In this document: one piece after another, positions 35,097-46,250 of the stretch
Layout: every line of letters begins with the position of its first letter
How positions within the stretch are numbered: the stretch's first letter is position 1
Source of the DNA: Rhytidiadelphus loreus
Taxonomy: Eukaryota; Streptophyta; Bryopsida; Hypnales; Hylocomiaceae
Assembly: GCA_947034895.1 (NCBI GenBank)
Contig: OX344763.1
Coordinates: 75,721,093 to 75,785,092, forward strand
Direction: 5' to 3'
Length of the DNA: 64,000 nt
Program-made: the position numbers and the translations under genes
Notes under the pieces: model-generated
The model's input: the letters and a program-made list of their open reading frames with translations, nothing else
Told to the model about the DNA's origin: nothing
Database searches by the model: none

Positions 35097-35650
35097 AAAA
35101 AATATGCACTTGGTGGTCACTTTAAATGATTTTGTACATGAAACTAGAAATTGGGGCAACGGTCTTGCCCTATACTTTAATGTCCAAAAAAATATAAAGT
35201 CATGAAATGCACGTAAAGAAAAATGAGAAACATGTTGTGCAAGTTGCAATTATTCATAAACTCATGAATTCAAAAAAATATGCACTTGGTGGTCACTTTC
35301 AATGACCTTCTACGCAAAATGAATAGCGTGGGCAAGAACCTGGGCGTGTACTTCAATGACCAAAATAATATAATGTCACGAAATTCACGTAAAAAAAATG
35401 GAAAAATATGTTGTGCAAGTTGCAAGTATTCATAAATTCATGAACTCAAAAAAATATGCACTTGGTGGACACTTTGAATGATTTTGTACGTGAAACTAGA
35501 AATTGGGGCAATAGTCTTGTCCTGTACTTTAATGTCCAAAAAAATATAAAGTCATGAAATTCACGTAAAAAAAAAATGGGAAACATGGTGTGCAAGTTGC
35601 AATTTTTCATAAACTCATGAATTCAAAAAAAATATGTGATTTATTTCATT
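35097..35650 (+). repeat. About 177-bp tandem repeat, roughly three copies
   Basis: The block starting AAAAAATATGCACTTGGTGG recurs at about 35097, 35273 and 35450, with a decayed fourth start at about 35625. The period is about 176-177 bp. Each unit also holds TGTGCAAGTTGCAA and TCATAAA(C/T)TCATGAA. The period falls in the range of many plant satellite monomers, but there are only a few copies here. Nothing coding follows until the module B leader (35650-36600). Confidence 0.65.
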
Positions 35651-36666
35651 GGTGGTTATTTTGATCTTATATGTTAAATTATAATTTATAGGTATGAATC
35701 GGTCATTGTACATAATATCCTAAACCCTTAACCCTAAAACAACCTAAACTCTAAATATGAAATTCATGTGAAACGCTACTACGTGAAAACTAAGTGGCTT
35801 CGACTACTAAAACCGTGTACTAGTTGCAATGATGCCAAATGAATGATGTTTATTAAATGACATTATTTAATGTTACACAATATGAAACCCAAAATTGATT
35901 TCTGAAGTCTCAAACCAATGAGCTTTTTAATTGTGTCATAATAACGTGGTTGCCTTTGTCACAAGAAAGTTAAATATCGCCCAACTGCTTCTCTGATATG
36001 TGAAATCTCATTGTGTACAAAGAATAGTGAAGTTAGTCATTAAACCTCCCTTGTGTAGTGCATCTTTACAGTAAAACATACAAAGCATGTAGAGAATGAT
36101 TTTCGGTTCATGAAAGGTTGACAAAAAAACAATCCATGCAAGAGAAAAGTGCAACTATGCGTCTTACTTCCAAATTTGGTGTAAGAAGTAAATGATTTCT
36201 ACAGTATTATGACATTCAACCAATGTTTAATGTTTTAGGATTATAAGGTTAAATTAAAGAAAAAGGATTCATTGACCCAAAATTTTATGCTTCAAACTAT
36301 GCATTGTACTATTACTTGCTTGAATTAAAGTTTATTTGTATCTTCCAGAAGGTCAGTGTAGGTATTGAACAAAGGGTATTCACGAAGGTGGTCTACAAAT
36401 ATCGGACCGAGTATATACAGGTCCGGAGTAGCCAATTGAAGTCTAGGTATTATATTGGACAGGTCTGGATATTCTGGACACATCCAGGTATGCCAGACAG
36501 GTCCAGGTATACGTAGGTCCAAGTACACGCCCATATCCGGGCACCTGCATTTCAGTGACGGAGCTAGGATTTTGAAATCTTATGTTTTTTTCTTCTTGAT
36601 TTGTTGCGCATTGTTTTCATGCTGTTGTTTGTTTTCTCTTTCCCTTGCGTTGCCGTAAAGCGTCGT

Positions 36667-37348
36667 ATATGCTTGCGAGCGTTAGGGTTTGGTTTGGTTT
36701 CTTGTGCTTGCAAATCAGGGTTTGCTGTGGTTTCTTCTGCTTGCGAGCATAAGGGTTTGGCTTCTTTTGCTTGCATTTGGATTTGCAAGATTGAAGAGGG
36801 CTTCTGTGCAAGCATTTGGATTTCCGAGATTGAAGAGGGCTTCTACTGCGAGTGTTCGGGTTCGTGACATTGAGGAGGGCTCTTGTTTCTATGCTTGCGA
36901 ATTAGGGTTTGTTGTGGTTTCTTTTGCTTGTGAGCGTAAGGATTCAGCTTCTTCTACTTGCATTTGGATTTCCGAGATTAAAGAGGGCTTCTACTGCAAG
37001 CGTTCGGGTTTGTGAGATTGAGGTGGGCTCTTATTTTTGTGCTTTGGGAAGCTCTTGGGAGCAGGTTGGAGGGGGGTTTCTATTGCGAGCGTTAGGGTTT
37101 GTGCGATTGAGGAGATTCTGGGCTTTTGCTGCTAGCGTTACATTTTGAGAGATTGAGGAGATCATGGCTTCTGCTAGAAGCGTTAGGGTTTGATTGCAAG
37201 ATTGAGGCGGAGCTTGCCCACGGTGTCGACTTCAGCAGGACCTCGCTCGACTTCAAAGCTTGCCCACGGTGTCAACTTCACGGAGCAAGATTGAGGCGGA
37301 GATTAAGGCTCGTCCAACTTCAGGAGCTCACAGGAACATTTGAGGAAG
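36667..37348 (+). other. Probable leader exon of module B with imperfect tandem repeats
   Basis: A GC-richer leader in which GCGAGCGTTAGGGTTTG and GAGATTGAGGAGGGCTTCT alternate about six times (36670-37190) with variable spacing. It ends with a donor GAAG|GTTAGT at about 37348; the matching acceptor TGCAG lies one base before the P1-B start (38906). The frames through the repeats have no conserved product. The placement corresponds to 3769-4710 in module A. Confidence 0.45.
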
Positions 37349-38423
37349 GTTAGTTTCTTTGCTGGGCTCTTTCCTTCAATTCTTGGACGTTGGGGTTCTA
37401 TTTCAGTTGTTGCTCGCTTGGTTTCATTTGCTGGGCGCTAGCTGTGACCGTTTTCTACAATTTGGGATTGCTTTTGATTCTTTAGGGTTTAGAGTGAAGC
37501 TTTAGTTTTCAGTGTGACCATGTACTACAATGCGGAGTTGCTTTGAAGCTTACAGTGACGTTGTAATTTCCTGTAACTACCAATTTAATGGTTTTGAAAA
37601 TTCTGTGACTTAGTGAATGTGTGAGTTTCAAAATGTTTGAGTGTTTGATTATGTGAGTTTGTTAGGTGTGAGTGTGTGAGATCCTTTATACATGTTGAAT
37701 TGCTTGTTTCCTGTTTCCTGTGTTGTTGGTTTGTTTGCTGATATTTTTTTGTTTTTTTTGAATTGTTTACTATTTTGGCTTTTTCTGGCTTTTTTATTGG
37801 CTTTGTATATTGTAGTCTGCAGTTTGAAGTAGGAGTGTAACTTTTGGTGACTCTCACTTCCTTGTTTGCGAATTTGTATGAGTTTGTGAATGTTTTTTTT
37901 TTGTAAATGTGTGAGTTTCTTTGTGAATTTAAAGTTGTTATTTGCAAATGTTGTGCGTACTTTGAAATTGCGCAAGTGCTCATGTGAGCTTGTGTATGTC
38001 TTAATTTAGCAATTTCTTACAAATGTTGAGTGCTGAATTTGTTGTGGATCTTGAAAATGTTGCGGGATTTGGAGCTCCATTCGTCTTGTGCGTATTAGAA
38101 TTTTGACAGTCAAGGTTATCACTTCTGAAATTTGCAAGTGAGTTTCAATTCTCATTTTTCCAGCAAATGTATAGGTTCTACTAGACTTAGGGTTCAATGT
38201 CCAAGGTTCAGCTTGCCATTTAGGGTCTCCAACTTAAGACTTAGGGTTTAGGGTTTAGCGATTAGAGTTTCCAACGGGATAGAAGCTGAAGTCAGAAATC
38301 GTCTCCGAACCCTAATTAAATCAAAGAATTCAATGCAACAAGTACATACACTCATATTCAGCTTTGAGGAGTCACTCCATAATCCACCCAAAAAACACCT
38401 TCAAACAAACTCATACACCAATA

Positions 38424-38868
38424 ATTGCAGATCAGCTCGATTCGAATTGATCTGCAATGACAAGTTAGTTCTAATTTTCACCTAAATACTAACACCAGAT
38501 ATTTTCTTATTTATTAACCAAAATAGTTAAAATTTTTTAACCACGCGGATCAATTCGAGTCGAGCTCATCCGCAGCGACAAGTCAGTTCTAGTTTTCTCC
38601 TAAAACTAATGCCCGATATTGTATTATTTATTTAAAATTGTTAAAAAATTTAACCATGCGGATTAAACCAACACCGACTACTTTAAAATCAAAGTAAATA
38701 CATCCACATGTCTTACTGAACTAGGATCCTGTGGTCTCCAAATATGCGAGTAGCAGTAAGTATAGCTTAAAGAAAATTAAAACACTTAATTTGCAAATAG
38801 GCTGTCCTTTCATTCGAGAAATTGAGAGATGCTGAAAACAAGCAAATTAGCTCGAATCGAGCTAAATA
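38424..38868. repeat. Three B-type palindromes just upstream of P1-B
   Basis: Dyads centred on CTCGATTCGAATTGATC-like sequence at 38424-38458 (arms extend to ATTGCAGATCA/TGATCTGCAAT), 38545-38573 (GCGGATCA...TCATCCGC) and 38843-38868 (AATTAGCTCGAATCGAGCTAA). The outer arms differ between copies yet remain complementary within each copy, which indicates selection or a mechanism for dyad symmetry. The last ends 37 bp before the start codon, inside the putative leader intron. This mirrors the A-type array before P1-A and the C-type array before P1-C. Confidence 0.8.
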
Positions 38869-38905
38869 ACCATATTCACTAATTATTGACAATTGATCAT
38901 GCAGG

Positions 38906-40357
38906 ATGGAAGATCAACTAGAGAGTTTGAACATATACTTCCAGAAATCGGAAGTTCAATTTTCCGAAGAATAGCAAGGACTTGATGAAATCCTAATTGA
39001 AGGCAAATATTGGGAATTTAAAGAGCCCAACATGGTGGAATCCTAGAGTTTATCCATGGTGCCCTTTACAAATTTGATCATCTTCTCCTACAAGTTCAAG
39101 AACGCCCAAATCTTCATCCAGTTGTCGTTCGAGGAGAAAGTAAAGGATGTTGAAGTAGATGCCCATCCAATCGTGAAAATCAAGTGTGTCACAGCAAAAC
39201 CTGGGATTCCAAGTGCCGAGCAATACCACTTCACAATTTGTGTGAACTCTCTCCTCATTCCAGTTTCCATGACCCCCTTCTTCCGGAGCCTTGAGCCCAC
39301 TTCATTTTGTGACAAAATAAAGGAGCTCGAAAAAAAAATAGACAGAAGGAAATACCAGAACGGTGACGAGACACCCCTCAATGGAAAAAGACTCTACTCC
39401 AAAATTTGAGCCCTATACAATGACTTCAACACTCTAAAAGGGAAGCTCGAAATGCAGACAACTATGAATAAACCGCGGTCAGTATCTATTGACATCGTGA
39501 GCGGAGGTGGTAGTGAAGCCTCCCGTAGGAACGCTCCGCAAGCATCTGGTTTTGGTCGCGGTAAGAGGAAATCCTTGGTGCAAGAGAGACCACCACCGCG
39601 AAAAGGCGGAAAGAGGAATGAGGCGTCCCCTTCAACGAACAAGCCATTGGAGAGAGCTTCAGATCAATTTGGATTGGCTGAGAGAAGTTATGTAGAGGAA
39701 ATGATGAATGTCCCCCACTCTCGAGCCATAGATAGAAAACCAGATTATAAGCTTGTGAGCGAAGCGTACAAGTGCTTTTGGACAACCTGTGAGGACGCAT
39801 ATGTCTTCAAGGTGGACAACAAGAAAGAAATACCGATCGAACAACTTATTGGAGCTCCGGCAACGTTCAATATTCGATCGAAGGAGAATAGACTTGCTGA
39901 GGATATGGTAACTTACTTGGTCAACATGCCAGACATGTCATCAAAGCAAACACTATGTGTTATGCCAGTAGGCGTCAGCATTAAGCCATCTGGCTGGGAT
40001 GAAATCAAAAACGGAAAGTTCTACATAATAAGTGGACAGCACAACGTAGATGCAAGCAAAGAAATTGTGGCTGAAGAAAGTGAATTTCCTGATGACATCA
40101 AAGATCAATTTTGGAAATGGAACTGCTTCATTGTCTGGTCCATTGACGGAGAGAAACTACAAAATATCTTGGCCTATTACAACCGGGTAAACCATTTCGT
40201 CGTAGCTAAGCCGTCGTGGGCAACAAACATATTGGGCGTGCGAATAGTGTGGATGGAGATGGGATGTCCCAAGAATCCCATGCAAGCTCAGTCCGTGGGG
40301 ACAGTGACAGCCACGAGGCGGATTGTTGAAAACTCGCGGAACGCAGCAAAATTCCAT
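38906..40357 (+). CDS. P1-B exon 1: N-terminal domain plus ParB/Srx-like domain
   Basis: 484 codons from ATG 38906 to TTCCAT|GTAAGT. In-frame stops: TAG 38972, TAG 39044 and TGA 39407; otherwise open. The TGA faces CGA (Arg) in copy C. The TAG at 39044 is shared with copy C and faces AAG (Lys) in copy A. The N-terminal domain (residues 50-190) and a Lys/Arg/Ser linker precede the ParB-like part, with RKPDYKLVSEAYKCFW shared with C and the signature ISGQHNVDASK (GQHN at residues 377-380). The following FWKWNCFIVW...YYNRVNHF...PSWATNILGVRIVW block is almost the same in C. The ParB/Srx fold is inferred from the GQH loop and its beta-strand context. Confidence 0.65.
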
Positions 40358-40506
40358 GTAAGTAAATCAACTCGATTCAACTTGAAATGCATTCCTAGCA
40401 ATTGTTATTGAATTCGTTGAATGAAAATCATCCACATTGAATGCAGATTAGATCGACTCGAGCTAATATGCAATTGTTGATCCCCTTTTGTTCCTATTGT
40501 TCGCAG
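40358..40506 (+). other. P1-B intron 1 with one B-type palindrome
   Basis: GTAAGT donor and TTCGCAG acceptor; phase 0 on both sides. A dyad around ATTAGATCGACTCGAGCTAAT sits at about 40445-40466. Same position as intron 1 of copies A and C. Confidence 0.7.
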
Positions 40507-41853
40507 GAGTTTGAAAAGGCTGTATACGTTCGGTTCTCCGTAATCGATGTCAACAAAAGCTTAAAAATGTCCAAGAAGAAAGACAAAGAGGAGAAGCTAA
40601 AACTTACAAATGAGTTGAAGTTGATAACAGCTCCTGAAGACGTCTATAAACTTTGGAGCGATGTTATCACAAATGCCGCATATAGAGAGCTCATCAACGC
40701 AGACACGGAGAAGCAGTTCAACGCAAGGATAGATTGGAATCCCGAGAACTATATGTTGACGAGAGAATTCTTTAAGTTTCTTGGGAATTTGAGTAATGAT
40801 GAACTTGGGAAGCTCGCAATGCATATTTTGAACCAATCGGGTGGGAAGCGCACTCTACCATATCCGAAGGTGACTATCAAGGCGATCTCAATGGTCCTCG
40901 ATAGTTGCTATACAACAAAAGAGTGGGCAGAGCGACGAAAATGCAAGCATTTGGTCAAGAAGGAGTTGCATACAATCAATCCGGATCTCAGTCTACTGAA
41001 CGCTAGAAATGAAATTATAACTGAAAATTGGAAGGCGTTCAAGAAGGACTGGTGCATTACGAAGGCCACCATGGATGTTCTTCTTGACCAGCCTAGAGAG
41101 GCATACTTTGCTCAAGCAAAGCAAGTCAAATTGAAGAACAAGAGCTGTACAGAACTATCGGAGCACGCCTATGAATTCTTCAAGGTCTTCCTAGAGCACT
41201 GGAAGAACTTTGTGAAGCCTACGGCTTCAAGAAACTACCGCCCGTACGAAACCGAGAAGAATACTCACTCCGAATGGATGAAGTACGCCTAGGTGTTGGA
41301 TACACCTAGGAGAATGGCCCTCGGTGTGATTGATTTTCGGAACTTGCCAGGGATTGAGAAGAAGGACAAATCAACTATCGATAATCCTTTCTTCATCAAA
41401 GTTATTACATCCTTGTGCAAAGAAAAGAAGCCGGCATTTGAGGAAGTTCCGTCATGGCTCTTCATCTGCATAGATGAAAAAGAGCAAGTTCAAATACTAA
41501 GCTTCGTAGAATCGAACGAGGTGTTGAGCTCGTATACTACTGATTTTGCATTGTATAGTGCGGGCAAGAACGATCGATTGTGTAATCTTCCAGTGTCAAA
41601 AACTTCAAAGAAAGTGTTGTTCATGTTTTTACAATGCCCTAGCAATACGAATCTTGTTGAAATTCCAAAAGAATTCGGGTGCACTGAAATTGCTCGTTAC
41701 ATAAAGGCAAGGGCATACAACGAGCTTAAGTACCGTATTTACAATACGGAATTACGGATGGAATTTTATCTATGGCTCATTAAAAAGTTCTGCAATCCGG
41801 GCATGTGTGTATTCTTAGGATTTGCAGGAGGCAAATTTACATGCATTGCTATG
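40507..41853 (+). CDS. P1-B exon 2: central domain with methylase-like motif
   Basis: 449 codons with one in-frame TAG (41290-41292), which faces Trp in the alignment to copy C. It starts EFEKAVYVRF. Conserved with C: NELKLITAPEDVYKLWS, AMHILNQSG, YPKVTIK, LDSCYTTKEWAERRK, LGVIDFR, and the terminal ELRMEFYLWLIKKFC followed by NPGMCVFLGFAGGK (about 41812-41835). The last block recalls motif I at the C-terminal end of beta-class DNA methylases, with the catalytic-context Asp missing. The exon ends IAM|GTACGA. Intron 2 (41854-42014) has a B-type dyad at about 41941-41968. Role unknown. Confidence 0.65.
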
Positions 41854-42014
41854 GTACGAACTAGTCCTGAAATAATGGTCGCATCCAATTCTGTCATGGT
41901 GATTGTATTGACTTATGATCATTGTTGTTGTTTCATATGTATAATCAACTCGACTCGAGCTGATTCGGTACGTGATTCTACCCTTCGTCTCACATTTGGT
42001 GTTCGGTTGTGCAG

Positions 42015-42832
42015 ATGAGTTCAGTTGATGTTTACGCATCAGGTCCATCAGAGCTCGGATCATGGTGGTAGGATATCTGTACCAAGGCATTGACTTTAGA
42101 CAAGTCGGATTTCTTGGAGAGTGGATATCTTGTGAAATCATCCATCATTCCTCCAAGATCCTAGACCCCTTCATCGTCATGCCATATATTGCGATCTAGT
42201 CAGGAGTCGCCTCGCACTCACCTGAAGAAGCCACCTACTCCAGTAGTCGATGATGTTGAGGAGTTATCCTCAGATGACGCAGACAATGGGGAAGGCATTG
42301 ATTTGATGGAAGTCGAGTAGCTGGATGATATGCCAATGCCTACAAGTTGCATGCTTGGCAATGTCCCCGGATCCTCTGGTTCCTCGATGCTGCCACCTTC
42401 GTCATAGACTCCATCTGGGGGGGCGCAGAAGAGACAGAAACGTGATACCATGGCCAGCATCATAAAGCAACTGGCAGATATTAACCAGGGAAATGCCAAA
42501 GCCATCGCAAGAATGCAGGAGCAGAATGAATTGTCGCAGAAGCGAACAGAGCTCATTCTTGCGACATTGCGAGCGGAACAAGCGGAACAACAAGTACTCA
42601 ACATGTAGATGCATAAGAGTACGCAACAGTGGATGTAGAACGAGTCTCAGACGAACAGGGACTTCTTTCAGGCCCTATTGACGAGAAATGTGATTCTGCC
42701 GATAGCTTCAATTGCACCACCAGAGTCGTCACCACAGTTGTTGCTCGGGGAACATCCGACTACGTCCAACGTTAGCGGAGCATCAAGCCATCTGGAGCCG
42801 GTGAGCCAATGCCCACCTCTACCTGCTGTCGA
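42015..42832 (+). CDS. P1-B exon 3, first part: coiled-coil tail with six in-frame TAGs
   Basis: Begins MSSVDVYAS after TTGTGCAG, matching MSSMNVYAS in C. In-frame stops are TAG at 42069, 42162, 42318, 42405, 42606 and 42636, with no TGA, TAA or frameshift in 272 codons. Facing residues in paralogues include Ser (C), Glu and Lys (D). Content: Ser/Asp/Glu-rich linker, KRQKR basic stretch, Gln/Glu coiled coil and Pro-rich end. The exon is cut after PLPAV by a 3.4-kb insertion and resumes in the same frame at 46251. Confidence 0.6.
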
Positions 42833-43141
42833 AATCCGTAATAGCTTAGAATGGACCTTAATAGACTAAGAAAAATTAAAATAGATCAAAATTGAAAAAA
42901 ATTAGTTTAGGCATAGACTAGCGGAAACAAATAAATACTTAGAATTAATTTAGACTTCGTTCCGGAACCAGTACGGAAGCATGACGGAACTTGACATCCG
43001 GGTGGACGGATTCAGGAGCTGGAACGCAGGAAACCGGAACGCAGTCATTAAATTCAGTAGCTTGCGGCGGTAGACTAGGGATACGTTACGGCGTACCGTA
43101 GCCTGCGTTCCCGTTACAGTGAACGTTGGGCGCAGGATTTC

Positions 43142-43149
43142 TATATAAA
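43142..43149 (+). promoter_or_regulatory. TATA-like box of the inserted element
   Basis: TATATAAA lies about 110 bp before the first ATG of the 43256 frame. The sequence after it is pyrimidine-rich, as in plant core promoters. A second TATAAAAG occurs at 45329-45336 in the distal part. Confidence 0.4.
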
Positions 43150-43255
43150 CCTAGTTCCTCCTCATTTCTCGCCCTCTTTCAGTTGCTCCGCATCTGGCTG
43201 ATAGTGAGAGAAAGTGTGGTGAGTTAGGGTTACGGCGATAGGAGAGGTGAGACGG

Positions 43256-45091
43256 ATGGCAGGGGTTAGTACATGGTATATAGTACCGGCCCGGAAGATT
43301 AGTCCGGTATATCCGGAAGATCCGTTGCACTTGCGGCAGTTAGAGGACGACTTGATCGTCTTGGGGTGTACAGGTCTGCTGAAGAAACCTTGGAACGTCC
43401 AGAGTGACCAGGTCCTCCGGGAGTTGGCGGCAGGTGCTCCAAATCAGTACGATCAGACCGTACGTGGGCATCCGGACCAGTGGACGGAGGGGTTGTGGGC
43501 GGAGGTGTACGGGTTCTCGCAAACCGGAAGCGGATTCGCTGCCCGGACGGACCAGTACCACTAGCACAAGTTCGTGAACCCACCACATGCGAAGGAGGGC
43601 TATATGATCAAGGACTGCCGGGACGAGAGGCACAGGCGACTGCTCCGGTTTCTGCTACCAATCCTATATCCGAATAAGAGTTCCTGGGTTACGGTAACCA
43701 TGGCCAACACGATCTTTGGGGCGTTTCAGGACCGGGTCGTGAACTAGGGCCGGATCGTGGCGAGCGTGGTGGGGCGCTGCACCGAAAACTTGGCGAAGAA
43801 CAAGCCGAATCCGCTCAGCACGTACCTGCTCCACCTGTACCAGCACCGGGAACTGCTGACGGAAGACGAGGCGACGGATTATGAGACCGGGCTCATCATG
43901 CTCCAATGCAACTACTCTGATGATGAGGAGCAGGAGACGCAGGAGTCTGAGGATGAGGAGGAGGAAGCCAAGCCGGAAGTCAAGCCAGAAGTCAAGGAAG
44001 AGAAGCCGGATCCGGAGCCGAGGCAGACATAGAGGGAGAAGGAGGAACGGGAGCAACCATCGGGAAGCAAAAGACAGAAGTCTACGATTCCAGCAGCCAG
44101 AGGTAAATTCCCGGGTCCCTTTCTCACCCAAGATAAACAAGAGTGGGAAGGACCACGCTTCTTCGAGTGCGGAGAAGAGTGGATCCGAACCGCGAAGGAT
44201 TACCACGACAGGCTTACGGAGATCGTACTCCGGTCCGCGGAAGTCGTGAAATGCGAACCGAAAAACTTGGTGGACGCACTGAAGGCATTACTGGCCGAGT
44301 CAGAATGGAACGAGATGAGGACGGAAATCCGGAACTTGAAGACAGAACGGGACGAGCTCAAGGGGAAGCTGACCTGGACGGAAGGAGAGCTGCACCAGTC
44401 TCAAGGGGCGACGCAGAAGGCATATCAAGCGTTCCAGACCTTCCAGAAATGGATGGTCAGTCCGGCGGACCTCTATCACAAGGCGGAACTTTACGATGAG
44501 ATGCAGAAGACGTCCGCGGCCCTTACCAACACGAAGATAGTCCGGGTCATGGTGGAGATGTCGGGCAGAATGGAGGCATCGTTGAAGGAGTTCCGGTCCA
44601 TGATGACGAACATGGATCCGAACAAGCCTCTCGACTTCGGGGGATTTCCGGAAGTTCCGGATGTCATCGCAACTCCGGCAACTCAACCTCCCATCTCGCC
44701 CATCAAATGGACAGGTCAGTTTGGGTCACTGATCCACATCGTCACTCAAGGGGGGCACTCATCCGGATTTCTGGGTCAGGATATGCCGGTCCGGAGCAGT
44801 TTGGATGCCCGGATCGACCTTGTCCAGAATCCGGCGCGGACGCATCCGGAGCAGTTCGAGGATATCGAACCACCTCCACCGATGCCTTTACCTACACCGG
44901 ATCCCATCGAGATATCGGAGGAAGCAGAAGTGGAGGAGGCAGAAGTGGAGGAGGATCCGAAGTCATTGGAGGAGGGGGACCGGTCTCTAGTCCATACGGA
45001 CGAGACGGATTCTGACAGTCCACCTGTCCGGAAGACGTCAATCATCACCCGGGCGTCCCTCCGTACACCCCAAGGCAAGACCAGCACCTAG
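43256..45091 (+). CDS. Gag-like coiled-coil protein frame with three in-frame TAGs
   Basis: A single frame of 611 codons interrupted only by TAG at 43562, 43745 and 44030; no TGA, TAA or frameshift. Local sequence around the stops (YH-stop-HKF, VN-stop-GRI, QT-stop-REKEER) would read naturally with Gln (CAG). The N-terminal third is globular; an acidic Glu/Asp/Lys-Pro region (about 43915-44030) is followed by a coiled coil (about 44310-44410) and a Pro/Glu-rich acidic tail with a repeated EEAEVEEAEVEED. It may be a gag-type structural protein of the inserted element; no zinc knuckle, protease or polymerase was seen. Codon use is GC-richer than the surrounding P1-B exons. Confidence 0.5.
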
Positions 45092-46250
45092 GGATAGTTA
45101 GGATTTGACAGTAGTTCGAAGAAACAGCGGAAGGGAAAGTAGGTAGTTAGACTGATAGTGTTTTCAGTTAACATTTTGTTAGACTTGGAGTTCCGGGTCT
45201 CAGTCAGAACCCGGATTCCGGATTTTCAGGGGTAAGTTTCAGTTAAACTTATCCGCCCGGACTTTTAGGGCAGTAGGGATAGTGTTTAGTGGCACTTTCC
45301 GCGGGTTTTCCGGCATGTTGTTTTGCTTATAAAAGGAAGGGACCGCTTGTGGTCCTTCATTCCTTTTCTTGCTATTCCTTATTTTGAGCAGTAAATATAT
45401 GTTTGCATTTTTATTGTCTTTTTACTCATTGCCTTAGTTTTCTTTGTGGGTCCTTGGTTTCCTTTTCCTTGGGAGTTTTAAGGTTGCTTGACACTTGCTT
45501 GAAGGTTGTGGCTAAAGAGTAGAGAGGTGGTAAAGAGGAGTCCGGATTCAGGGTTTCCCGGGTCTGTGAACTGTGTGTTGTCCAGGGAAGCGGTTTTAGC
45601 GTGTGTAGGAAGTTGTGCGGAGTCCGGCGTTGGTGGTGTGGGTGCGAGTCCGGAAGGTCAAGGAGGGTTCCGTGCGGAGATAAGCAACCGTCTGTGGAAA
45701 AAACCCGCTCACCCGGAAAGTTCCATCCGTCTGCAAAACACAAGTTGGAGTGCTAGTACCGGACCCCGTCTCAGTTTCCGGGTAAGTCTTGTATTTGTCG
45801 TTGTAGCAAGGGGAGTCGGGTTGTATTCTGAGTGACCTGCTTCTGGAGAAATCCGAAGTTGTGAGGGTCAGCCAGTCTGTTCCTTGTTTGTGACGGAAAG
45901 ATCTTTGGGTACGTGTCATTAGGAAGTTAGAGTTAGTGAAATACAAGGAGTGGCGTTGTCCTTACCCCTCCGAAAAAGTCAGTGAGGACCCTCTGAAGGT
46001 AAAACAGAGGTATCGAAAACCGTGTGTTAAAGTTACGGATCTGGTGTTTGTGATAATCCGGATCCGGTAGAGAGTCCGGATAGAGATAGAATCCGGTTGG
46101 GGAGTGAAAATTGAAGTTGTTACATTAAACCGGATTAGACGGAATTTAGAACACCCTCTGGGGTTCCCTGGGACGATATTCCGTGTCATCTTGCCACGTT
46201 GTTGTGGTTAAGAGCGCTTACTACAGTATTACGCGTACGACATCTGTCGA

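Larger units (their letters stand above)
42833..46243 (+). mobile_element. 3.4-kb insertion in P1-B, LTR-retroelement-like, gag-like only
   Basis: Flanked by a 7-bp direct repeat CTGTCGA (42826-42832 and 46244-46250); removing it restores the P1-B frame exactly. The last 300 bp also occur beside P1-D and end in GCGTACGACA, and the TTCCCTGGGACGATA...CGTGTCATCTT signature is reminiscent of LTR 3' ends. It holds one long gene (43256-45091), a TATA-like box at 43142 and another at 45329. I did not find a matching terminal repeat at the left end, nor polymerase domains, so the class remains open (large non-autonomous retroelement is my best guess). Precise ends are ambiguous by a few bases. Confidence 0.55.

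Noticed and set aside
37585..37983. Minus-strand Asn/Lys/Thr-rich frames
   Set aside because: By-products of TG-rich leader-intron DNA of module B; no conserved motif.
42015..42869. Genome-wide reassignment of TAG to an amino acid
   Set aside because: The evidence is suggestive only; plants use the standard nuclear code and CHG-driven CAG-to-TAG decay explains most cases, so I keep recoding as a hypothesis and not a call.
42833..46243. Complete LTR retrotransposon
   Set aside because: No polymerase, integrase or protease and no matching left terminal repeat were found; only one gag-like frame is present.
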